A stretch of 64,000 bases of DNA, taken from an uncultured Bacteroidales bacterium (GTDB lineage: Bacteria; Bacteroidota; Bacteroidia; Bacteroidales; Bacteroidaceae). Shown here piece after piece: positions 25,748 to 36,348 of the stretch. Made by a program: the position numbers and the translations under genes. The notes beneath the pieces are model-generated. The model searched no databases. It was given only the letters and a program-made list of their open reading frames with translations, and was not told the DNA's origin. The stretch is taken from contig CADCIP010000001.1 of the NCBI GenBank assembly GCA_902801485.1, positions 1-64,000 on the forward strand, given 5' to 3'. Position 1 is the first letter of the stretch, and every line of letters begins with the position of its first letter.

Positions 25748-27997
25748 ATGGAAGATGTAACCGTAAAAGAGTTGGAAGACGAGAAGATGGTAAGTCAGGC
25801 TTATCAGCATCTTGTTGAGACGTATCTTAATTCCAAGCACCGTAAGCACGTTGAGATAATCGACAAGGCTTTCAACTTTGCCAAGGAGGCGCACAAAGGT
25901 GTTCGCCGTCTTTCGGGCGAGCCTTACATTATGCATCCCATTGCCGTAGCCCAAATTGCATGCGAAGAAATAGGGCTTGGAAGTACCAGCATCTGTGCTG
26001 CATTGCTGCATGATGTAGTCGAGGACACAGATTACACAGCAGAGGACATTGCCAACATCTTTGGTGAGAAAATCGCCCAGATTGTTGACGGACTGACAAA
26101 GATTTCCGGCGGAATCTTTGGCGATAAGGCTTCGGCACAGGCAGAATCGTTCAAGAAACTGCTGCTGACCATGAGCGATGACATCCGCGTTATTCTTATC
26201 AAAATCTCCGACCGATTGCATAATATGCGTACGTTAGGCAGCCAGTTGCCCAACAAACAGTATAAAATTGCCGGCGAGACACTTTACATCTATGCACCTT
26301 TGGCTAACAGACTTGGCCTGAACAAGATAAAGGAAGAACTGGAAGACCTAAGTTTCAGTTATGAGCACCCCGAAGAATACCGCGCTATAAAAGACCGGCT
26401 TGCCGGTATGAAAGAGCACCTTAACACCATCTTCGACCAGTTTACGGCTCCACTTAGGGAGGAATTCGACAAAGCAGGCATAAAGTACGAGATAAAGGCT
26501 CGCATTAAGGCTCCCTACAGCATTTGGAGCAAAATGCAGAACAAGCATGTCACCTTTGAGGAAATCTACGATATTCTGGCTGTCCGCATTATCTTCGACT
26601 GCGACGATATCAGCAAAGAGATAGCAGAATGCTTCCAAATCTATGCTATTGCCAGCAGTATCTATAAGCCTCATCCGGAACGTATGCGCGACTGGCTGTC
26701 ACACCCCAAAGCAAACGGCTATCAGGCGCTTCATACTACACTCATGGGCAAAAACGGCAAATGGGTAGAAGTGCAGATACGAAGCCGACGCATGGACGAT
26801 AAGGCCGAACAGGGATTTGCTGCACACTGGAAATACAAGGAGGGAGGCAAGACAAGCGAGGACAGTGAGGGCGAACTGGACAAATGGCTGCTCACCATCA
26901 AGGAAATCCTTGACGACCCCCAACCCAACGCTATTGACTTCCTTGATACCATCAAACTGAATCTCTTTGCCAGCGAAATCTTTGTCGTTACTCCGAAGGG
27001 CGAATTCAAGACAATGCCTGCTAACTGTACGGTACTTGACTTTGCTTTCAACATACACACCTTCCTGGGTACCCACTGTATCGGAGCTAAGGTTAATCAT
27101 CATCTGGTTCCCATTAGCCACGTACTGCAAAGTGGCGACCAGATAGAAATTCTAACCTCCAAAAGCCAGAAGGTAAAGCGCGAATGGATGCAGTTTGCCA
27201 CTACCGCAAAAGCAAAGGGCAAGATCCAGGCTTTGCTGCGCCGCGAAGACAGGGAAAGACAAAAGGAGGGCGAGGAACTCCTAAACGCCTTCTTCCAAAA
27301 GATAGAGAAAGAACCCAGCAGCATCAATATAGACAAACTTTGCCGACTGCACAACATGCAGTCAAGAGAAGAACTCCTTATAGCTGTAGGCGAAAAACGC
27401 ATCAATCTGGGCGATAACGATGAAGCGACAATCCTTAACAAGTTACCAAACAAGAAGGGATGGGGACGTTACATCCCATTCTTTAAAAAGCACGGCAACG
27501 ACAAAGAGGATGCAACACAGGAAATCAATGTTGCTCCGCTGAAGATTGACAAGAAGAAACCGCTGATTCTGAACGAGGAGACAATCGCTCACTATGATAT
27601 CTGCCAGTCGTGCCATCCAATCCCCGGAGATGACGTGTTGGGATATTTTGACGGCATCAGCACTATCACCATTCATAAACGCCAATGCGAATTGGCAGCG
27701 AAACTGAAGGCCAGCGACGGCAACCACATCCTTGCCGCCAAATGGGATACACACAAGCAGATATCATTCCCTGCTACACTCCATATCGAGGGTATTGACC
27801 ACATTGGCGTATTACACCAGATAACGGGTATCTTATATCAGCAGCTGAATGTGAATATCCACAAACTGGACATCGACTCCCAAGACGGAATCTTCAAGGC
27901 AGAAATCCGCTTAGGTGTCCATGATGTGAACGACATCCGCTCCATCTGTAAGAATCTTAAGAAAATAAAGGAGATAAAGGACGTTAAACGCTTCTGA
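25748..27997 (+). CDS. rsh: bifunctional (p)ppGpp synthetase/hydrolase (RelA/SpoT family)
   Basis: About 749 residues: HD hydrolase domain (ALLHDVVEDTDYTAEDIANI), synthetase domain (RIKAPYSIWSKMQNKHVTF), TGS domain (VTPKGEFKTMPANCTVLDFA), and a C-terminal ACT domain (HIEGIDHIGVLHQITGILYQ). An intact HD motif and synthetase motif suggest both activities. ATG at 25748 is preferred to the TTG two codons earlier. The stop touches the stop of the convergent merR gene. Confidence 0.96.
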   Translation: MEDVTVKELEDEKMVSQAYQHLVETYLNSKHRKHVEIIDKAFNFAKEAHKGVRRLSGEPYIMHPIAVAQIACEEIGLGSTSICAALLHDVVEDTDYTAEDIANIFGEKIAQIVDGLTKISGGIFGDKASAQAESFKKLLLTMSDDIRVILIKISDRLHNMRTLGSQLPNKQYKIAGETLYIYAPLANRLGLNKIKEELEDLSFSYEHPEEYRAIKDRLAGMKEHLNTIFDQFTAPLREEFDKAGIKYEIKARIKAPYSIWSKMQNKHVTFEEIYDILAVRIIFDCDDISKEIAECFQIYAIASSIYKPHPERMRDWLSHPKANGYQALHTTLMGKNGKWVEVQIRSRRMDDKAEQGFAAHWKYKEGGKTSEDSEGELDKWLLTIKEILDDPQPNAIDFLDTIKLNLFASEIFVVTPKGEFKTMPANCTVLDFAFNIHTFLGTHCIGAKVNHHLVPISHVLQSGDQIEILTSKSQKVKREWMQFATTAKAKGKIQALLRREDRERQKEGEELLNAFFQKIEKEPSSINIDKLCRLHNMQSREELLIAVGEKRINLGDNDEATILNKLPNKKGWGRYIPFFKKHGNDKEDATQEINVAPLKIDKKKPLILNEETIAHYDICQSCHPIPGDDVLGYFDGISTITIHKRQCELAAKLKASDGNHILAAKWDTHKQISFPATLHIEGIDHIGVLHQITGILYQQLNVNIHKLDIDSQDGIFKAEIRLGVHDVNDIRSICKNLKKIKEIKDVKRF

Positions 27998-28345
27998 TTA
28001 CAAATCCTTCAGTTCGTTGCTGATTTCTATCAGTTCCTCCCGGATAGACTGCAAGTAACCCAACACTTCGGCTGTGTTATTCGCTCCATCATGGTTCTTT
28101 GCCAGTACCTGCTTGGCAGCACCGATCTTCATGCCTCTTACCTTCAGCAGGTTATAGACAAGTTGAATTTCTGCAATATCCTCAGTTGTGTATTTTCGTA
28201 TTCCACGACCAACGGTCTTCTTAGGCTTAATATTAGGGAATTCTTTTTCCCAATAACGCAAAAGAGACTCAGCCACATTGAATTGTGCAGCTACCTCACT
28301 AATAGAATAAAACTTCTTCAGCTCTTTATTCGGATTATAAGGCAT
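27998..28345 (-). CDS. MerR family transcriptional regulator
   Basis: 115 residues with the MerR winged helix (FYSISEVAAQFNVAESLLRY, WEKEFPNIKPKKTVGRGIRK) and the short dimerisation helix (IAEIQLVYNLLKVRGMKIGA). No metal-binding Cys. It is the small MerR type usual in Bacteroidetes. The promoter is likely TATTTTTG at 28385-28392 on the minus strand, back-to-back with the alaS promoter. It converges on rsh with zero bases between the stop codons. Confidence 0.93.
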   Translation of the reverse strand: MPYNPNKELKKFYSISEVAAQFNVAESLLRYWEKEFPNIKPKKTVGRGIRKYTTEDIAEIQLVYNLLKVRGMKIGAAKQVLAKNHDGANNTAEVLGYLQSIREELIEISNELKDL

Positions 28346-28404
28346 AATTGTAGATATTACTTCCTTTTGTAATCAAATTCTTTGCAAAAATAGGTAAAAT
28401 AAAT

Positions 28405-28412
28405 TACCTTTG
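28405..28412 (+). promoter_or_regulatory. -7 promoter element (TACCTTTG) of alaS
   Basis: The box gives a leader of about 80 nt that contains GTAAAT-type repeats. Confidence 0.65.
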
Positions 28413-28498
28413 CAAGATTTTTGGTGAATTACTCATGTAAAACAGCCAAATAATCACATAGTTAATTGTAAATTGTAAATAGACAAATCGTAAATAAC

Positions 28499-31132
28499 AT
28501 GATGACAGCTAACGAAATTAGAGACTCATTCAAGAAGTTCTTCGAGTCAAAGGGGCATCAGATTGTGCCTTCTGCTCCTATGGTAGTAAAGGACGACCCG
28601 ACACTGATGTTTACCAATGCTGGTATGAACCAGTGGAAAGACATCATTTTGGGAACTCGCGACCCAGAGCCACGCCGTCGTGCCGACAGCCAGAAATGTC
28701 TGCGCGTAAGCGGTAAGCATAACGACTTGGAAGAAGTGGGACATGACACCTACCATCACACCATGTTCGAGATGCTGGGCAACTGGTCGTTCGGCGACTA
28801 CTTCAAGGAGGGTGCTATCGATATGGCATGGGAATACCTTGTTGATGTGCTCAAGCTTGACCCCAAGGATCTTTATGTAACCGTCTTTGAGGGCTCTCCC
28901 GAGGAAAACCTTGTTCGCGACGACGAAGCCGCAGGCTACTGGCTGAAGCATGTCCCTGCTGATCATATTATTAACGGAAACAAGCACGACAACTTCTGGG
29001 AGATGGGCGATACAGGTCCATGCGGTCCTTGTTCAGAGATTCACCTCGACAGCCGTACCCCTGAAGAAAAGGCTAAGGTGCCCGGCCGCGAACTGGTAAA
29101 CAAGGACGACCCACAGGTGATTGAAATCTGGAACATCGTATTCATGCAGTACGAGCGCAAGGCCGACGGGCACTTGGAGCCCCTGAGCATGAACGTCATT
29201 GATACAGGTATGGGCTTCGAGCGTTTGGTTCGCGCCATTCAAGGCAAGCATTCAAATTACGACACAGATGTTTTCCAGCCCATCATCAAGGCCATTGGTG
29301 ACCTCAGCGGCTATAAGTATGGCGACAAGGAAGAGACCGATGTTGCCATGCGTGTAATTGCCGACCACTTGCGTACCATCGCTTTCAGTATTGCTGACGG
29401 TCAGTTGCCAGGCAACGCCAAGGCCGGCTATGTTATCCGTCGTATCTTACGTCGTGCTGTTCGTTACGCTTATACATTCCTGGGTCAGAAAGAGGCCTTC
29501 ATGTATCGCCTGCTTCCTGTTCTCATTCAGGAGATGGGTACTACTTATCCCGAGCTGGAGGCTCAGCGTGAGCTGATTACCAAGGTGATGAAGGAAGAGG
29601 AAGACAGCTTCCTGCGCACTTTGGATACAGGTATAAAACTGCTTGACGGCGTAATGAAGGAGACAAAGGCTGCAGGCAAAACAGAAATTGCCGGCGAGAA
29701 AGCCTTCACCCTCTTTGATACCTACGGATTCCCCCTCGACCTTACCGAGCTTATCTGTCGCGAGAACGGTCTGACCGTTGACGAGGCTGGTTTCAACGTA
29801 GAGATGGAGAAGCAGAAAGCCCGTGCCCGTAATGCCGCTCAGGTTGAGATGGGCGACTGGCACATCGTCTCTGAGAGCCAGAGCGAGAACGGTGAGATCT
29901 CTACCTTCGTAGGATACGATTATACCGAGTATAGCTGCCACATTGTAAAGTATCGCGAGGTTAAACAGAAGAAAGGCGTTGTGTATGAAGCTATCCTTGA
30001 CCAGACTCCCTTCTATGGCGAGATGGGTGGTGAGGTCGGCGATACCGGCGTGCTGGTAAATGAGACAGAGACCATCAAGGTTATAGATACCAAGAAGGAG
30101 AATGGTGTAAGCATACATCTTCTGGATCGCATCCCCACCAATCCTGAAGCAGAGTTCATGGCTTGCGTCGATGTTGACCGTCGTCGTGCCATCGAGGCCA
30201 ACCACTCTTGTACTCACTTGTTGGATGAGGCATTGAAGGAAGTGCTGGGTAACCATGTTGAGCAGAAAGGCTCGTTGGTAACTCCCGACTATCTGCGCTT
30301 CGACTTTTCGCACTTCGAGAAGGTGACACCCGAGCAAATCCGCGAGGTAGAGCACCTGGTCAACGAGCGTATCCGTGAGAACCTGCCCTTGCAGGAATAT
30401 CGCGACACTCCAATAGAAGAAGCCAAGAAACTGGGGGCCGTTGCTCTCTTTGGCGAGAAATACGGCGACAAGGTACGTGTCGTTCAGTTCGGCAGCAGCA
30501 TAGAGTTCTGTGGAGGCTGCCATGCCAAGAGCACAGGTTGCATCGGTATGGTTCGCATCATCTCCGAGAGCAGCATTGCCGCCGGTGTTCGTCGTATCGA
30601 GGCCATCACGGGTAAGGCTGTGGAAGAGGTAATGGACAAGCAACAGGATCTGTTGATTGGACTCAAGAGTCTCTTCAATAATGCTCCCGACTTGATGGCT
30701 ACCATCCGCAAGGCCATCAGCGATAATGCAGAGCTGAAGAAGCAGGTTGAAGACACAATGCGCGAGAAAGCAGCAGACCTGAAGAAGGACATGATTGCCA
30801 AGCAGACACAGGTCAACGGCATCACAATCCTCAAGGCCTACACCACCCTCAGCGCAGAGTTTGTCAAGGACATCGCCTTCCAACTCCGTGCCGAAGTTGA
30901 AAACAGCCTGGTTGTTATCGGCTCCGTAGCAGAAGGCAAGCCCCTGCTTACCGCTGCTGCATCAGACAGTGTAGTTGCAACTGGCGTAAACATTGGTAAG
31001 AATATCCGTGAAGCAGCCAAACTCATTCAGGGCGGCGGCGGCGGTCAGCCTCACTTCGCTACGGCAGGTGGCAAGGATGTTAACGGCATTCACGCAGCTG
31101 TAGAGAAGCTGATTGAGATACTCACAAATTAA
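28499..31132 (+). CDS. alaS: alanine-tRNA ligase
   Basis: 877 residues with the class II motifs ([36 protein letters not shown]), the editing-domain metal site ([11 protein letters not shown] and [10 protein letters not shown]), and the Gly-rich C-terminal domain ([15 protein letters not shown]). It charges tRNA-Ala and clears mischarged Ser or Gly. The start is one of two adjacent ATGs. The length is standard and no residue is missing. Confidence 0.98.
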   Translation: MMTANEIRDSFKKFFESKGHQIVPSAPMVVKDDPTLMFTNAGMNQWKDIILGTRDPEPRRRADSQKCLRVSGKHNDLEEVGHDTYHHTMFEMLGNWSFGDYFKEGAIDMAWEYLVDVLKLDPKDLYVTVFEGSPEENLVRDDEAAGYWLKHVPADHIINGNKHDNFWEMGDTGPCGPCSEIHLDSRTPEEKAKVPGRELVNKDDPQVIEIWNIVFMQYERKADGHLEPLSMNVIDTGMGFERLVRAIQGKHSNYDTDVFQPIIKAIGDLSGYKYGDKEETDVAMRVIADHLRTIAFSIADGQLPGNAKAGYVIRRILRRAVRYAYTFLGQKEAFMYRLLPVLIQEMGTTYPELEAQRELITKVMKEEEDSFLRTLDTGIKLLDGVMKETKAAGKTEIAGEKAFTLFDTYGFPLDLTELICRENGLTVDEAGFNVEMEKQKARARNAAQVEMGDWHIVSESQSENGEISTFVGYDYTEYSCHIVKYREVKQKKGVVYEAILDQTPFYGEMGGEVGDTGVLVNETETIKVIDTKKENGVSIHLLDRIPTNPEAEFMACVDVDRRRAIEANHSCTHLLDEALKEVLGNHVEQKGSLVTPDYLRFDFSHFEKVTPEQIREVEHLVNERIRENLPLQEYRDTPIEEAKKLGAVALFGEKYGDKVRVVQFGSSIEFCGGCHAKSTGCIGMVRIISESSIAAGVRRIEAITGKAVEEVMDKQQDLLIGLKSLFNNAPDLMATIRKAISDNAELKKQVEDTMREKAADLKKDMIAKQTQVNGITILKAYTTLSAEFVKDIAFQLRAEVENSLVVIGSVAEGKPLLTAAASDSVVATGVNIGKNIREAAKLIQGGGGGQPHFATAGGKDVNGIHAAVEKLIEILTN

Positions 31133-31160
31133 ACGTAAGACGTTAGAACTATGATACTAA

Positions 31161-31200
31161 AAATAGGCTTTGGAGTACAAATCCAAAGCCTATTTATTTT
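31161..31200. terminator. bidirectional intrinsic terminator after alaS
   Basis: AATAGGCTTTGGA pairs with TCCAAAGCCTATT over a seven-base loop. T and A tracts on both sides serve alaS and the convergent cotH-like gene. Confidence 0.85.
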
Positions 31201-31212
31201 TACCTTTAAGGA

Positions 31213-32670
31213 TTAATATAGCACCTTCTTGCCATTGGCTAAGTAAAAGCCCTTCTTTGATGGAGAATTAACCTTACGGCCGCTAAGGTCATAGGTCTCA
31301 TAGGTCTTATTGTCTGTATGGAGTTCATAAATCCCGTCCTCCAATTCCTGCGTTCTGGGAATGCCAAAAAAGTCATCCATCTCAAGGAAGCGGTTCACAT
31401 ACCACTGCTTTATGAAGTTTATTTCGCGAGCAAGGTCATGAACATACATAGGGCGTGATTTCTGCCCATCGAAGTGTTCCGTCATACGTTTCCAAGCTCC
31501 GCTCTCGATAAAAAGTGTGCAGTATTTATCCAGTTTGCTAAAGACAGAAGGGATGGAGAACGCACCCTGACGGCCCTCTACCCAGCGTTGCCTGAGAATG
31601 GTCAGAAACTCGTTATCGCTAAGGATGAGCCAGTAGGGATATGGAGAGTTATTTGGAATGCTTTGTAGGGGCCAGTCTGTATAATTGCCATCATAGCACG
31701 CTCCCTCATAATGTCCACCGAGACTGGTATCTAAATCCCAAGGGGTGACAACGAAACGCCTACGGTCTGCCTCTGTTTGGTCGGGGTCGGAAATATTCTT
31801 ATTAATGTTACGGATACTGAAGAATCGGTTTTTGTTTCCCCAGTTATCGCTGATACAAAGTGCCATTACCAGAATCTGATAATCGGCTAAATTTTGAAGA
31901 TAGAAATATTGTTTGACGTAATTCTTGTTCTTTCCTTTTAAAATAGCATCCTGAAGCGGAGCCCATGCTGCCTTTCCTGCATATTCATCCGGATAAGTGA
32001 GCTCCCAGGCATTATGCCATTCTATAACACAGGCAGAAGAATCCTCGCTATAACAGGGCTCATTCTGGTTTAGAATATCCTGAGTGCCGCTTTTATAAAG
32101 AACACCGCGCACAAGAACACTGCCATCCTCTTTTTCCTGAACTTTCTTCAGGTCAAGAAGCTTGCGGTTAATGCGATCCATAAGGTGATAGATGCCATAA
32201 TACTTGTCGTTGATAAAAAGTTCTATGAAGCGTCCCTCTGTTCCATTGCGTCCATCAAAATCAGTAGCGTATGGGAGACGGGAGAACTCGTTCCAGATAT
32301 CGAAAGCCACACGGTTGCGCATGCAGATTCTATCGATGGCCATAGCATCAAGAATCCACGATGAACAGGAACGCATACCCAACAGAGAAGAGTCTGCCTC
32401 TTCTGCATAGTCTTCTGTACGCAACTTCATGTTAAGCGATGGTTTCATTAAATACATACTGGCTGTAGCACCTCGTGTCTTGAACTTAGCCGGAAGATCT
32501 ATAACCGTTCCGTCCGTATCAATAAGCTGCATGGAACCATTCGTGTATTCCATATCTCTCACAATTATCCCATCGAAATATACCTTCAGCACAGGAAGCA
32601 CATTTGTCTCGGCGCAATATGAAAAAGGATTAATTAATGTCAGGAAGAGCAAACAAAGGATTATACGCAT
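31213..32670 (-). CDS. CotH kinase family secreted protein
   Basis: The signal peptide (MRIILCLLFLTLINPFSYC) is followed by a CotH-type protein-kinase-like domain: KFKTRGATASMYLMKPSLNM, WILDAMAIDRICMRNRVAFD, YGIYHLMDRINRKLL and FVVTPWDLDTSLGGHYEG with the metal-binding Asp. The tail YETYDLSGRKVNSPSKKGFY then GKKVLY is the Prevotella-type sorting tail. It ends the rsfS-ftsH-cdsA operon, four bases after cdsA. CotH usually clusters with VTC/DUF4956/Cthe_2159 genes, which here lie 17 kb away, so the same surface system may be split. Confidence 0.88.
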   Translation of the reverse strand: MRIILCLLFLTLINPFSYCAETNVLPVLKVYFDGIIVRDMEYTNGSMQLIDTDGTVIDLPAKFKTRGATASMYLMKPSLNMKLRTEDYAEEADSSLLGMRSCSSWILDAMAIDRICMRNRVAFDIWNEFSRLPYATDFDGRNGTEGRFIELFINDKYYGIYHLMDRINRKLLDLKKVQEKEDGSVLVRGVLYKSGTQDILNQNEPCYSEDSSACVIEWHNAWELTYPDEYAGKAAWAPLQDAILKGKNKNYVKQYFYLQNLADYQILVMALCISDNWGNKNRFFSIRNINKNISDPDQTEADRRRFVVTPWDLDTSLGGHYEGACYDGNYTDWPLQSIPNNSPYPYWLILSDNEFLTILRQRWVEGRQGAFSIPSVFSKLDKYCTLFIESGAWKRMTEHFDGQKSRPMYVHDLAREINFIKQWYVNRFLEMDDFFGIPRTQELEDGIYELHTDNKTYETYDLSGRKVNSPSKKGFYLANGKKVLY

Positions 32671-32674
32671 TTTC

Positions 32675-33517
32675 TTATATTATGATAAAATAAACTGTCA
32701 CTGCAGGAATAGCCAACAAGCTGCTGTCGAAACGGTCCAACAAGCCTCCATGCCCAGGCAGGATATGACTGCTGTCCTTAATGCCTAACTGACGTTTCAG
32801 GTGGCTCTCAACCAAATCTCCGAATGTTCCACTTATCACAACCACAACAGCAAAACCCAACCATTGCAACAGGCTTAGTGTTCCTGGCTGTATGTACCAG
32901 ACGGCCACAGCTGCCAAAAGGGTAAAGACACAACCACCTATACTGCCAACCCATGTTTTCTTGGGCGAAACACTGGGAAAAAGCTTCTGGGGAAAGATTC
33001 CGTGCAGGGTTAGCCCCGAGAGATAGGCAAACGTATCGTTCACCCAAAGAAAAACGAAGAGAGCGAGCGGATAAATCCAGGTATAAGCCATACGATCGGC
33101 ATCCGGATCTATATTGATACTGAGCAAAGGAAGTAGGGAAAAGGGCAATGCCACATACAATTGTGAGGCCAAGGAAAGACTCCAGTTGCGAATAGAGTCC
33201 TGACTGCCACGATACAGTTCACTTACCATTATATATAATAGAAGAAAAGCCCAGATAGCTGTCATACGGGGGGCTGTATCGCTGCCAATGCAGAACAGCC
33301 AGACAGCTGCAACCAGAATAAAACCAGCCAATGCGTTAATAGCACGGGGCATATTGGCACCTCCATGATTATTCATCACAGTACCAAACTCAAAAAGAGT
33401 GGCAGCAGTTACAAGACCGAAAAAGAAAAAGGCGGTGACAGGACTGCATATTGTGCATCCTGCCAGTAGCAAAACATATATCAGACCTGTTAGCGTACGA
33501 GTGACGAGATTCTTCAT
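32675..33517 (-). CDS. cdsA: phosphatidate cytidylyltransferase
   Basis: About 280 residues with eight or so membrane helices and the CDP-alcohol synthase signature near the C-terminus (SGTFGDLVESHLKRQLGIKD, HGGLLDRFDSS). It makes CDP-diacylglycerol for phospholipid synthesis. The start MKNLVTRTLTGL is preferred; the longer frame (MFNIQCS) reads through an ATTGAAC heptad repeat that separates it from ftsH. Confidence 0.95.
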   Translation of the reverse strand: MKNLVTRTLTGLIYVLLLAGCTICSPVTAFFFFGLVTAATLFEFGTVMNNHGGANMPRAINALAGFILVAAVWLFCIGSDTAPRMTAIWAFLLLYIMVSELYRGSQDSIRNWSLSLASQLYVALPFSLLPLLSINIDPDADRMAYTWIYPLALFVFLWVNDTFAYLSGLTLHGIFPQKLFPSVSPKKTWVGSIGGCVFTLLAAVAVWYIQPGTLSLLQWLGFAVVVVISGTFGDLVESHLKRQLGIKDSSHILPGHGGLLDRFDSSLLAIPAVTVYFIII

Positions 33518-33545
33518 TGAACATTGAATATTGAACATTGAACAT
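33515..33545 (+). repeat. ATTGAAC/ATTGAAT heptad repeat
   Basis: Four units of the seven-base motif lie between ftsH and cdsA and overlap the cdsA start region. Confidence 0.75.
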
Positions 33546-35530
33546 TAAGAGTTCTCTGAGGAGTCTGAGTTCCCCTCACCCTCGAGTGAGGGGTTAGGGG
33601 TAAGGCTGTTTTCTTCTGCCAGCAGTTCCTCTGTTCTGCTACTCCAGGGACGGGGTCCGAAGATACGCTCTACATCCTCGGCAAAGATAACCTCACGCTC
33701 TACAAGGAGTTGAGCCAACTGGGCATGTCCTTCGGTATGCTGGCTTAGGATATCCTTGGCTCGCTGGTACTGTTGGGCAATCATTTTCTGCGTCTCCTGA
33801 TCTATGAGCTGAGCCGTAGCCTCGCTATAGGGACGCTGGAAGTTATACTCCTGATTATTATAATAGCAGATGTTGGGTAACTCATCGGCCATTCCCATAT
33901 AGGCAATCATGCTGTAAGCCTGTTTGGTTACACGCTCCAAATCGTTCATGGCTCCACTGCTGATGTGCCCTGTAAAGAGTTCCTCGGCAGCACGACCGCC
34001 AAGGGTGGCACACATCTCATCGAGCATCTGCTCGCGCGTAGTTATCTGTCGCTCCTCGGGCAGATACCAGGCAGCGCCCAACGCACGGCCACGGGGAACA
34101 ATGGTTACCTTAACAAGAGGATTGGCGTACTGCAGCAACCAACTGATTGTAGCATGACCAGCCTCGTGGAGGGCGATGGTACGCTTTTCCTCGGTTGTCA
34201 TTACCTTGGTTTTCTTTTCCAACCCGCCGATTATACGGTCCACAGCAGCCAGAAAATCATCCTTGCCCACAGTTTTCTTGTTGTTACGGGCAGCTATCAG
34301 AGCAGCCTCGTTGCAGACATTGGCGATATCCGCTCCACTGAAGCCTGGAGTCTGACGAGCCAGGAAGTCGATATCGAGTGAGTCGTCTGTCTTCACAGGA
34401 CGCAGATGCACCTGGAAGATTTCCTTACGTTCGTTCACATCGGGCAGGTCCACATGTATCTGACGGTCGAACCGACCTGCACGCAACAGAGCCTTATCCA
34501 GAATGTCAGCACGGTTGGTAGCAGCTAAAATAATTACGCCACTATTGGTTCCAAAGCCGTCCATCTCGGTAAGCAACTGGTTCAGTGTACTCTCGCGCTC
34601 ATCGTTAGCACCCATCTGAAGACCTCTACTACGGGCACGACCCACAGCATCTATCTCATCAATAAAAATAATACAAGGAGCTTTCTCCTTAGCCTGACGG
34701 AAGAGGTCGCGAACACGACTGGCTCCTACACCCACGAACATCTCAACAAAGTCGCTACCCGACATAGAGAAGAAGGGTACATCTGCTTCGCCTGCCACAG
34801 CCTTAGCCAAAAGGGTCTTACCGGTTCCCGGAGGGCCTACCAAGAGGGCACCCTTGGGTATCTTTCCACCTAATTCGGTATATTTCTCAGGGTTCTTCAG
34901 GAACTCTACAATCTCCTGCACCTCTTGCTTGGCACCTGCCTGTCCGGCGACATCCTTAAAGGTCACCTTTCCAGCTTCCTCCTTGTCCACCAATTGGGCA
35001 CGGCTTCTGCCAACATTGAAAATACCCATAGGACCACCGCTACTTCCGCTTCCACCACCCATACGGCGCATAATAAATATCCAGAAGAGTGCAATAAGAA
35101 TGAGGGGACCAAAACTCCATAGGAAATTGGAGATGGCATCGCTGCTGTTTTCGTATTTTACATCACCGCTGAAATGACCTGACTCCTGCTCCTGCTCCAT
35201 AAAATCCTCCAACTTGTCGGCAGACGGGTATTGGGACTGAACAACACTTACGGCACCGGGCTTAATCTTTGTAGTAGGAAACACATCACGCAGATGTTCT
35301 GGCTTAACATACATCACCAATGTTCCTTCCTTCTTGTTTACCACAACCTTGTTGGCATATCCCTTCTTCACATATTCCTTAAATTGGCTGTAGGTCACTT
35401 CCTTGGAACCACCATCCAACAACGAGCCGTTTCCGCCATTAAGAATGAGGAAGCCAAGCACAACAGCAATAATCAAATACAACCAAGTAAGGCTGAACTG
35501 CGGATATTTGGGTTTCTTCTGTTTGCTCAT
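33545..35530 (-). CDS. ftsH: ATP-dependent zinc metalloprotease FtsH
   Basis: Two membrane helices ([39 protein letters not shown]) flank a periplasmic domain. The AAA module ([50 protein letters not shown]) and the zinc protease site HEAGH follow. It degrades membrane and regulatory proteins. [12 protein letters not shown] is the preferred start. It follows rsfS after about 20 bases. Confidence 0.98.
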   Translation of the reverse strand: MSKQKKPKYPQFSLTWLYLIIAVVLGFLILNGGNGSLLDGGSKEVTYSQFKEYVKKGYANKVVVNKKEGTLVMYVKPEHLRDVFPTTKIKPGAVSVVQSQYPSADKLEDFMEQEQESGHFSGDVKYENSSDAISNFLWSFGPLILIALFWIFIMRRMGGGSGSSGGPMGIFNVGRSRAQLVDKEEAGKVTFKDVAGQAGAKQEVQEIVEFLKNPEKYTELGGKIPKGALLVGPPGTGKTLLAKAVAGEADVPFFSMSGSDFVEMFVGVGASRVRDLFRQAKEKAPCIIFIDEIDAVGRARSRGLQMGANDERESTLNQLLTEMDGFGTNSGVIILAATNRADILDKALLRAGRFDRQIHVDLPDVNERKEIFQVHLRPVKTDDSLDIDFLARQTPGFSGADIANVCNEAALIAARNNKKTVGKDDFLAAVDRIIGGLEKKTKVMTTEEKRTIALHEAGHATISWLLQYANPLVKVTIVPRGRALGAAWYLPEERQITTREQMLDEMCATLGGRAAEELFTGHISSGAMNDLERVTKQAYSMIAYMGMADELPNICYYNNQEYNFQRPYSEATAQLIDQETQKMIAQQYQRAKDILSQHTEGHAQLAQLLVEREVIFAEDVERIFGPRPWSSRTEELLAEENSLTPNPSLEGEGNSDSSENS

Positions 35531-35547
35531 AAATACTTTCAATTACT

Positions 35548-35922
35548 TTAATCCAAATCAGGCAACTGTGTCAATCGGGCATCGGCCCAAAGGTGCTCTA
35601 TATCATAGAAAGCACGTTCCTCTGGCAACAGGATGTGTACAATAACCTCAGCATAATCCATCGCCACCCATTGGGAGTAATGCAATCCATCTACTGCCAA
35701 CGGTTTTTGATGTACCAGTTCCAGTGCCTTGTCACCTACGCTACGAGCCAATGCCTGAATCTGTGTAGGTGAACCACCTGTAGCAATCACAAAATATCCA
35801 CAAATGGTGTCTGGAATCTCTGTGAGGTCCACCACAACAATATTCTTACCTTTCTTATCTTGCATTCCCTGAACTATAGCTTCTACCAGGGGATTCTTTT
35901 CTTTTTTCAACTTATTTATCAT
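35548..35922 (-). CDS. rsfS: ribosome silencing factor RsfS
   Basis: About 124 residues of the DUF143/RsfS family (CGYFVIATGGSPTQIQALAR, LHYSQWVAMDYAEVIVHILL). It binds uL14 on the 50S subunit and blocks subunit joining in starvation. The TACCTTTG promoter at 35935-35942 overlaps the longer frame's TTG start, so ATG at 35922 is chosen; this leaves a leader of only about six nt. It is the first gene of the rsfS-ftsH-cdsA-cotH operon. Confidence 0.95.
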   Translation of the reverse strand: MINKLKKEKNPLVEAIVQGMQDKKGKNIVVVDLTEIPDTICGYFVIATGGSPTQIQALARSVGDKALELVHQKPLAVDGLHYSQWVAMDYAEVIVHILLPEERAFYDIEHLWADARLTQLPDLD

Positions 35923-36054
35923 TTTAACTGGTTGCAAAGGTACAGAGAGTTAGGGGAAAATGCAAGTTTTTTATATTTTTTTGGCATAAAGTTTTGTCAG
36001 TTCGGAAAAAGTCTCTACCTTTGCACCGCAAAACGAATCCAACCCGTTATTTAT

Positions 36055-36125
36055 TGGGCTATGGTGTAATGGTAACACTGCAGATTCTGGTCCTGCCTTT
36101 CCTGGTTCGAGTCCGGGTAGCCCAA
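36055..36125 (+). tRNA. tRNA-Gln (anticodon CUG)
   Basis: The acceptor stem TGGGCTA/TAGCCCA, a D arm with GTGT/ACAC, the anticodon loop TTCTGGT (anticodon CTG) and the T arm CCTGGTTCGAGTCCGGG fold as a complete cloverleaf; A31 and C39 do not pair. CCA is not encoded. A TACCTTTG box lies at 36017-36024. It marks the border between core chromosome and the island that follows. Confidence 0.93.
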
Positions 36126-36131
36126 CCCCTT

Positions 36132-36170
36132 ATATCGCTAAGTCGTTGATTTTCAACAACTTAGCGATAT
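36132..36170 (+). terminator. strong terminator hairpin after tRNA-Gln
   Basis: ATATCGCTAAGTCGTTG pairs with CAACAACTTAGCGATAT (one mismatch) over ATTTT. Just downstream, TTTTTCCCGTG occurs twice in tandem (36182-36203), which could be part of an integration site; no integrase gene is in the window. Confidence 0.8.
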
Positions 36171-36333
36171 TTCTTTCCTGTTTTTCCCGTGTTTTTCCCG
36201 TGATAAGATTCGTAAAGATGGGTCAGCGGGGCGTTTTGACCCCTTATTATCATTATATATAATGTATATTTGAGAACATAATTCAAAAAATAGAAATTTT
36301 CTTCCAGATTTGCATTATTCCGACTTTTCTTTG

Positions 36334-36341
36334 TAACTTTG
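36334..36341 (+). promoter_or_regulatory. -7 promoter element (TAACTTTG) of the ~535-nt RNA
   Basis: The box is followed by no start codon with a usable frame, but by the structured RNA region. Confidence 0.6.
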
Positions 36342-36348
36342 CAGCAGA

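Noticed and set aside
29447..30883. 478-codon minus-strand frame opposite alaS
   Set aside because: It is an antisense shadow of alaS, caused by that gene's codon bias.
36171..36333. A tyrosine-integrase att site after tRNA-Gln
   Set aside because: TTTTTCCCGTG repeats are suggestive, but no integrase gene or second copy of the tRNA end is visible in the window.
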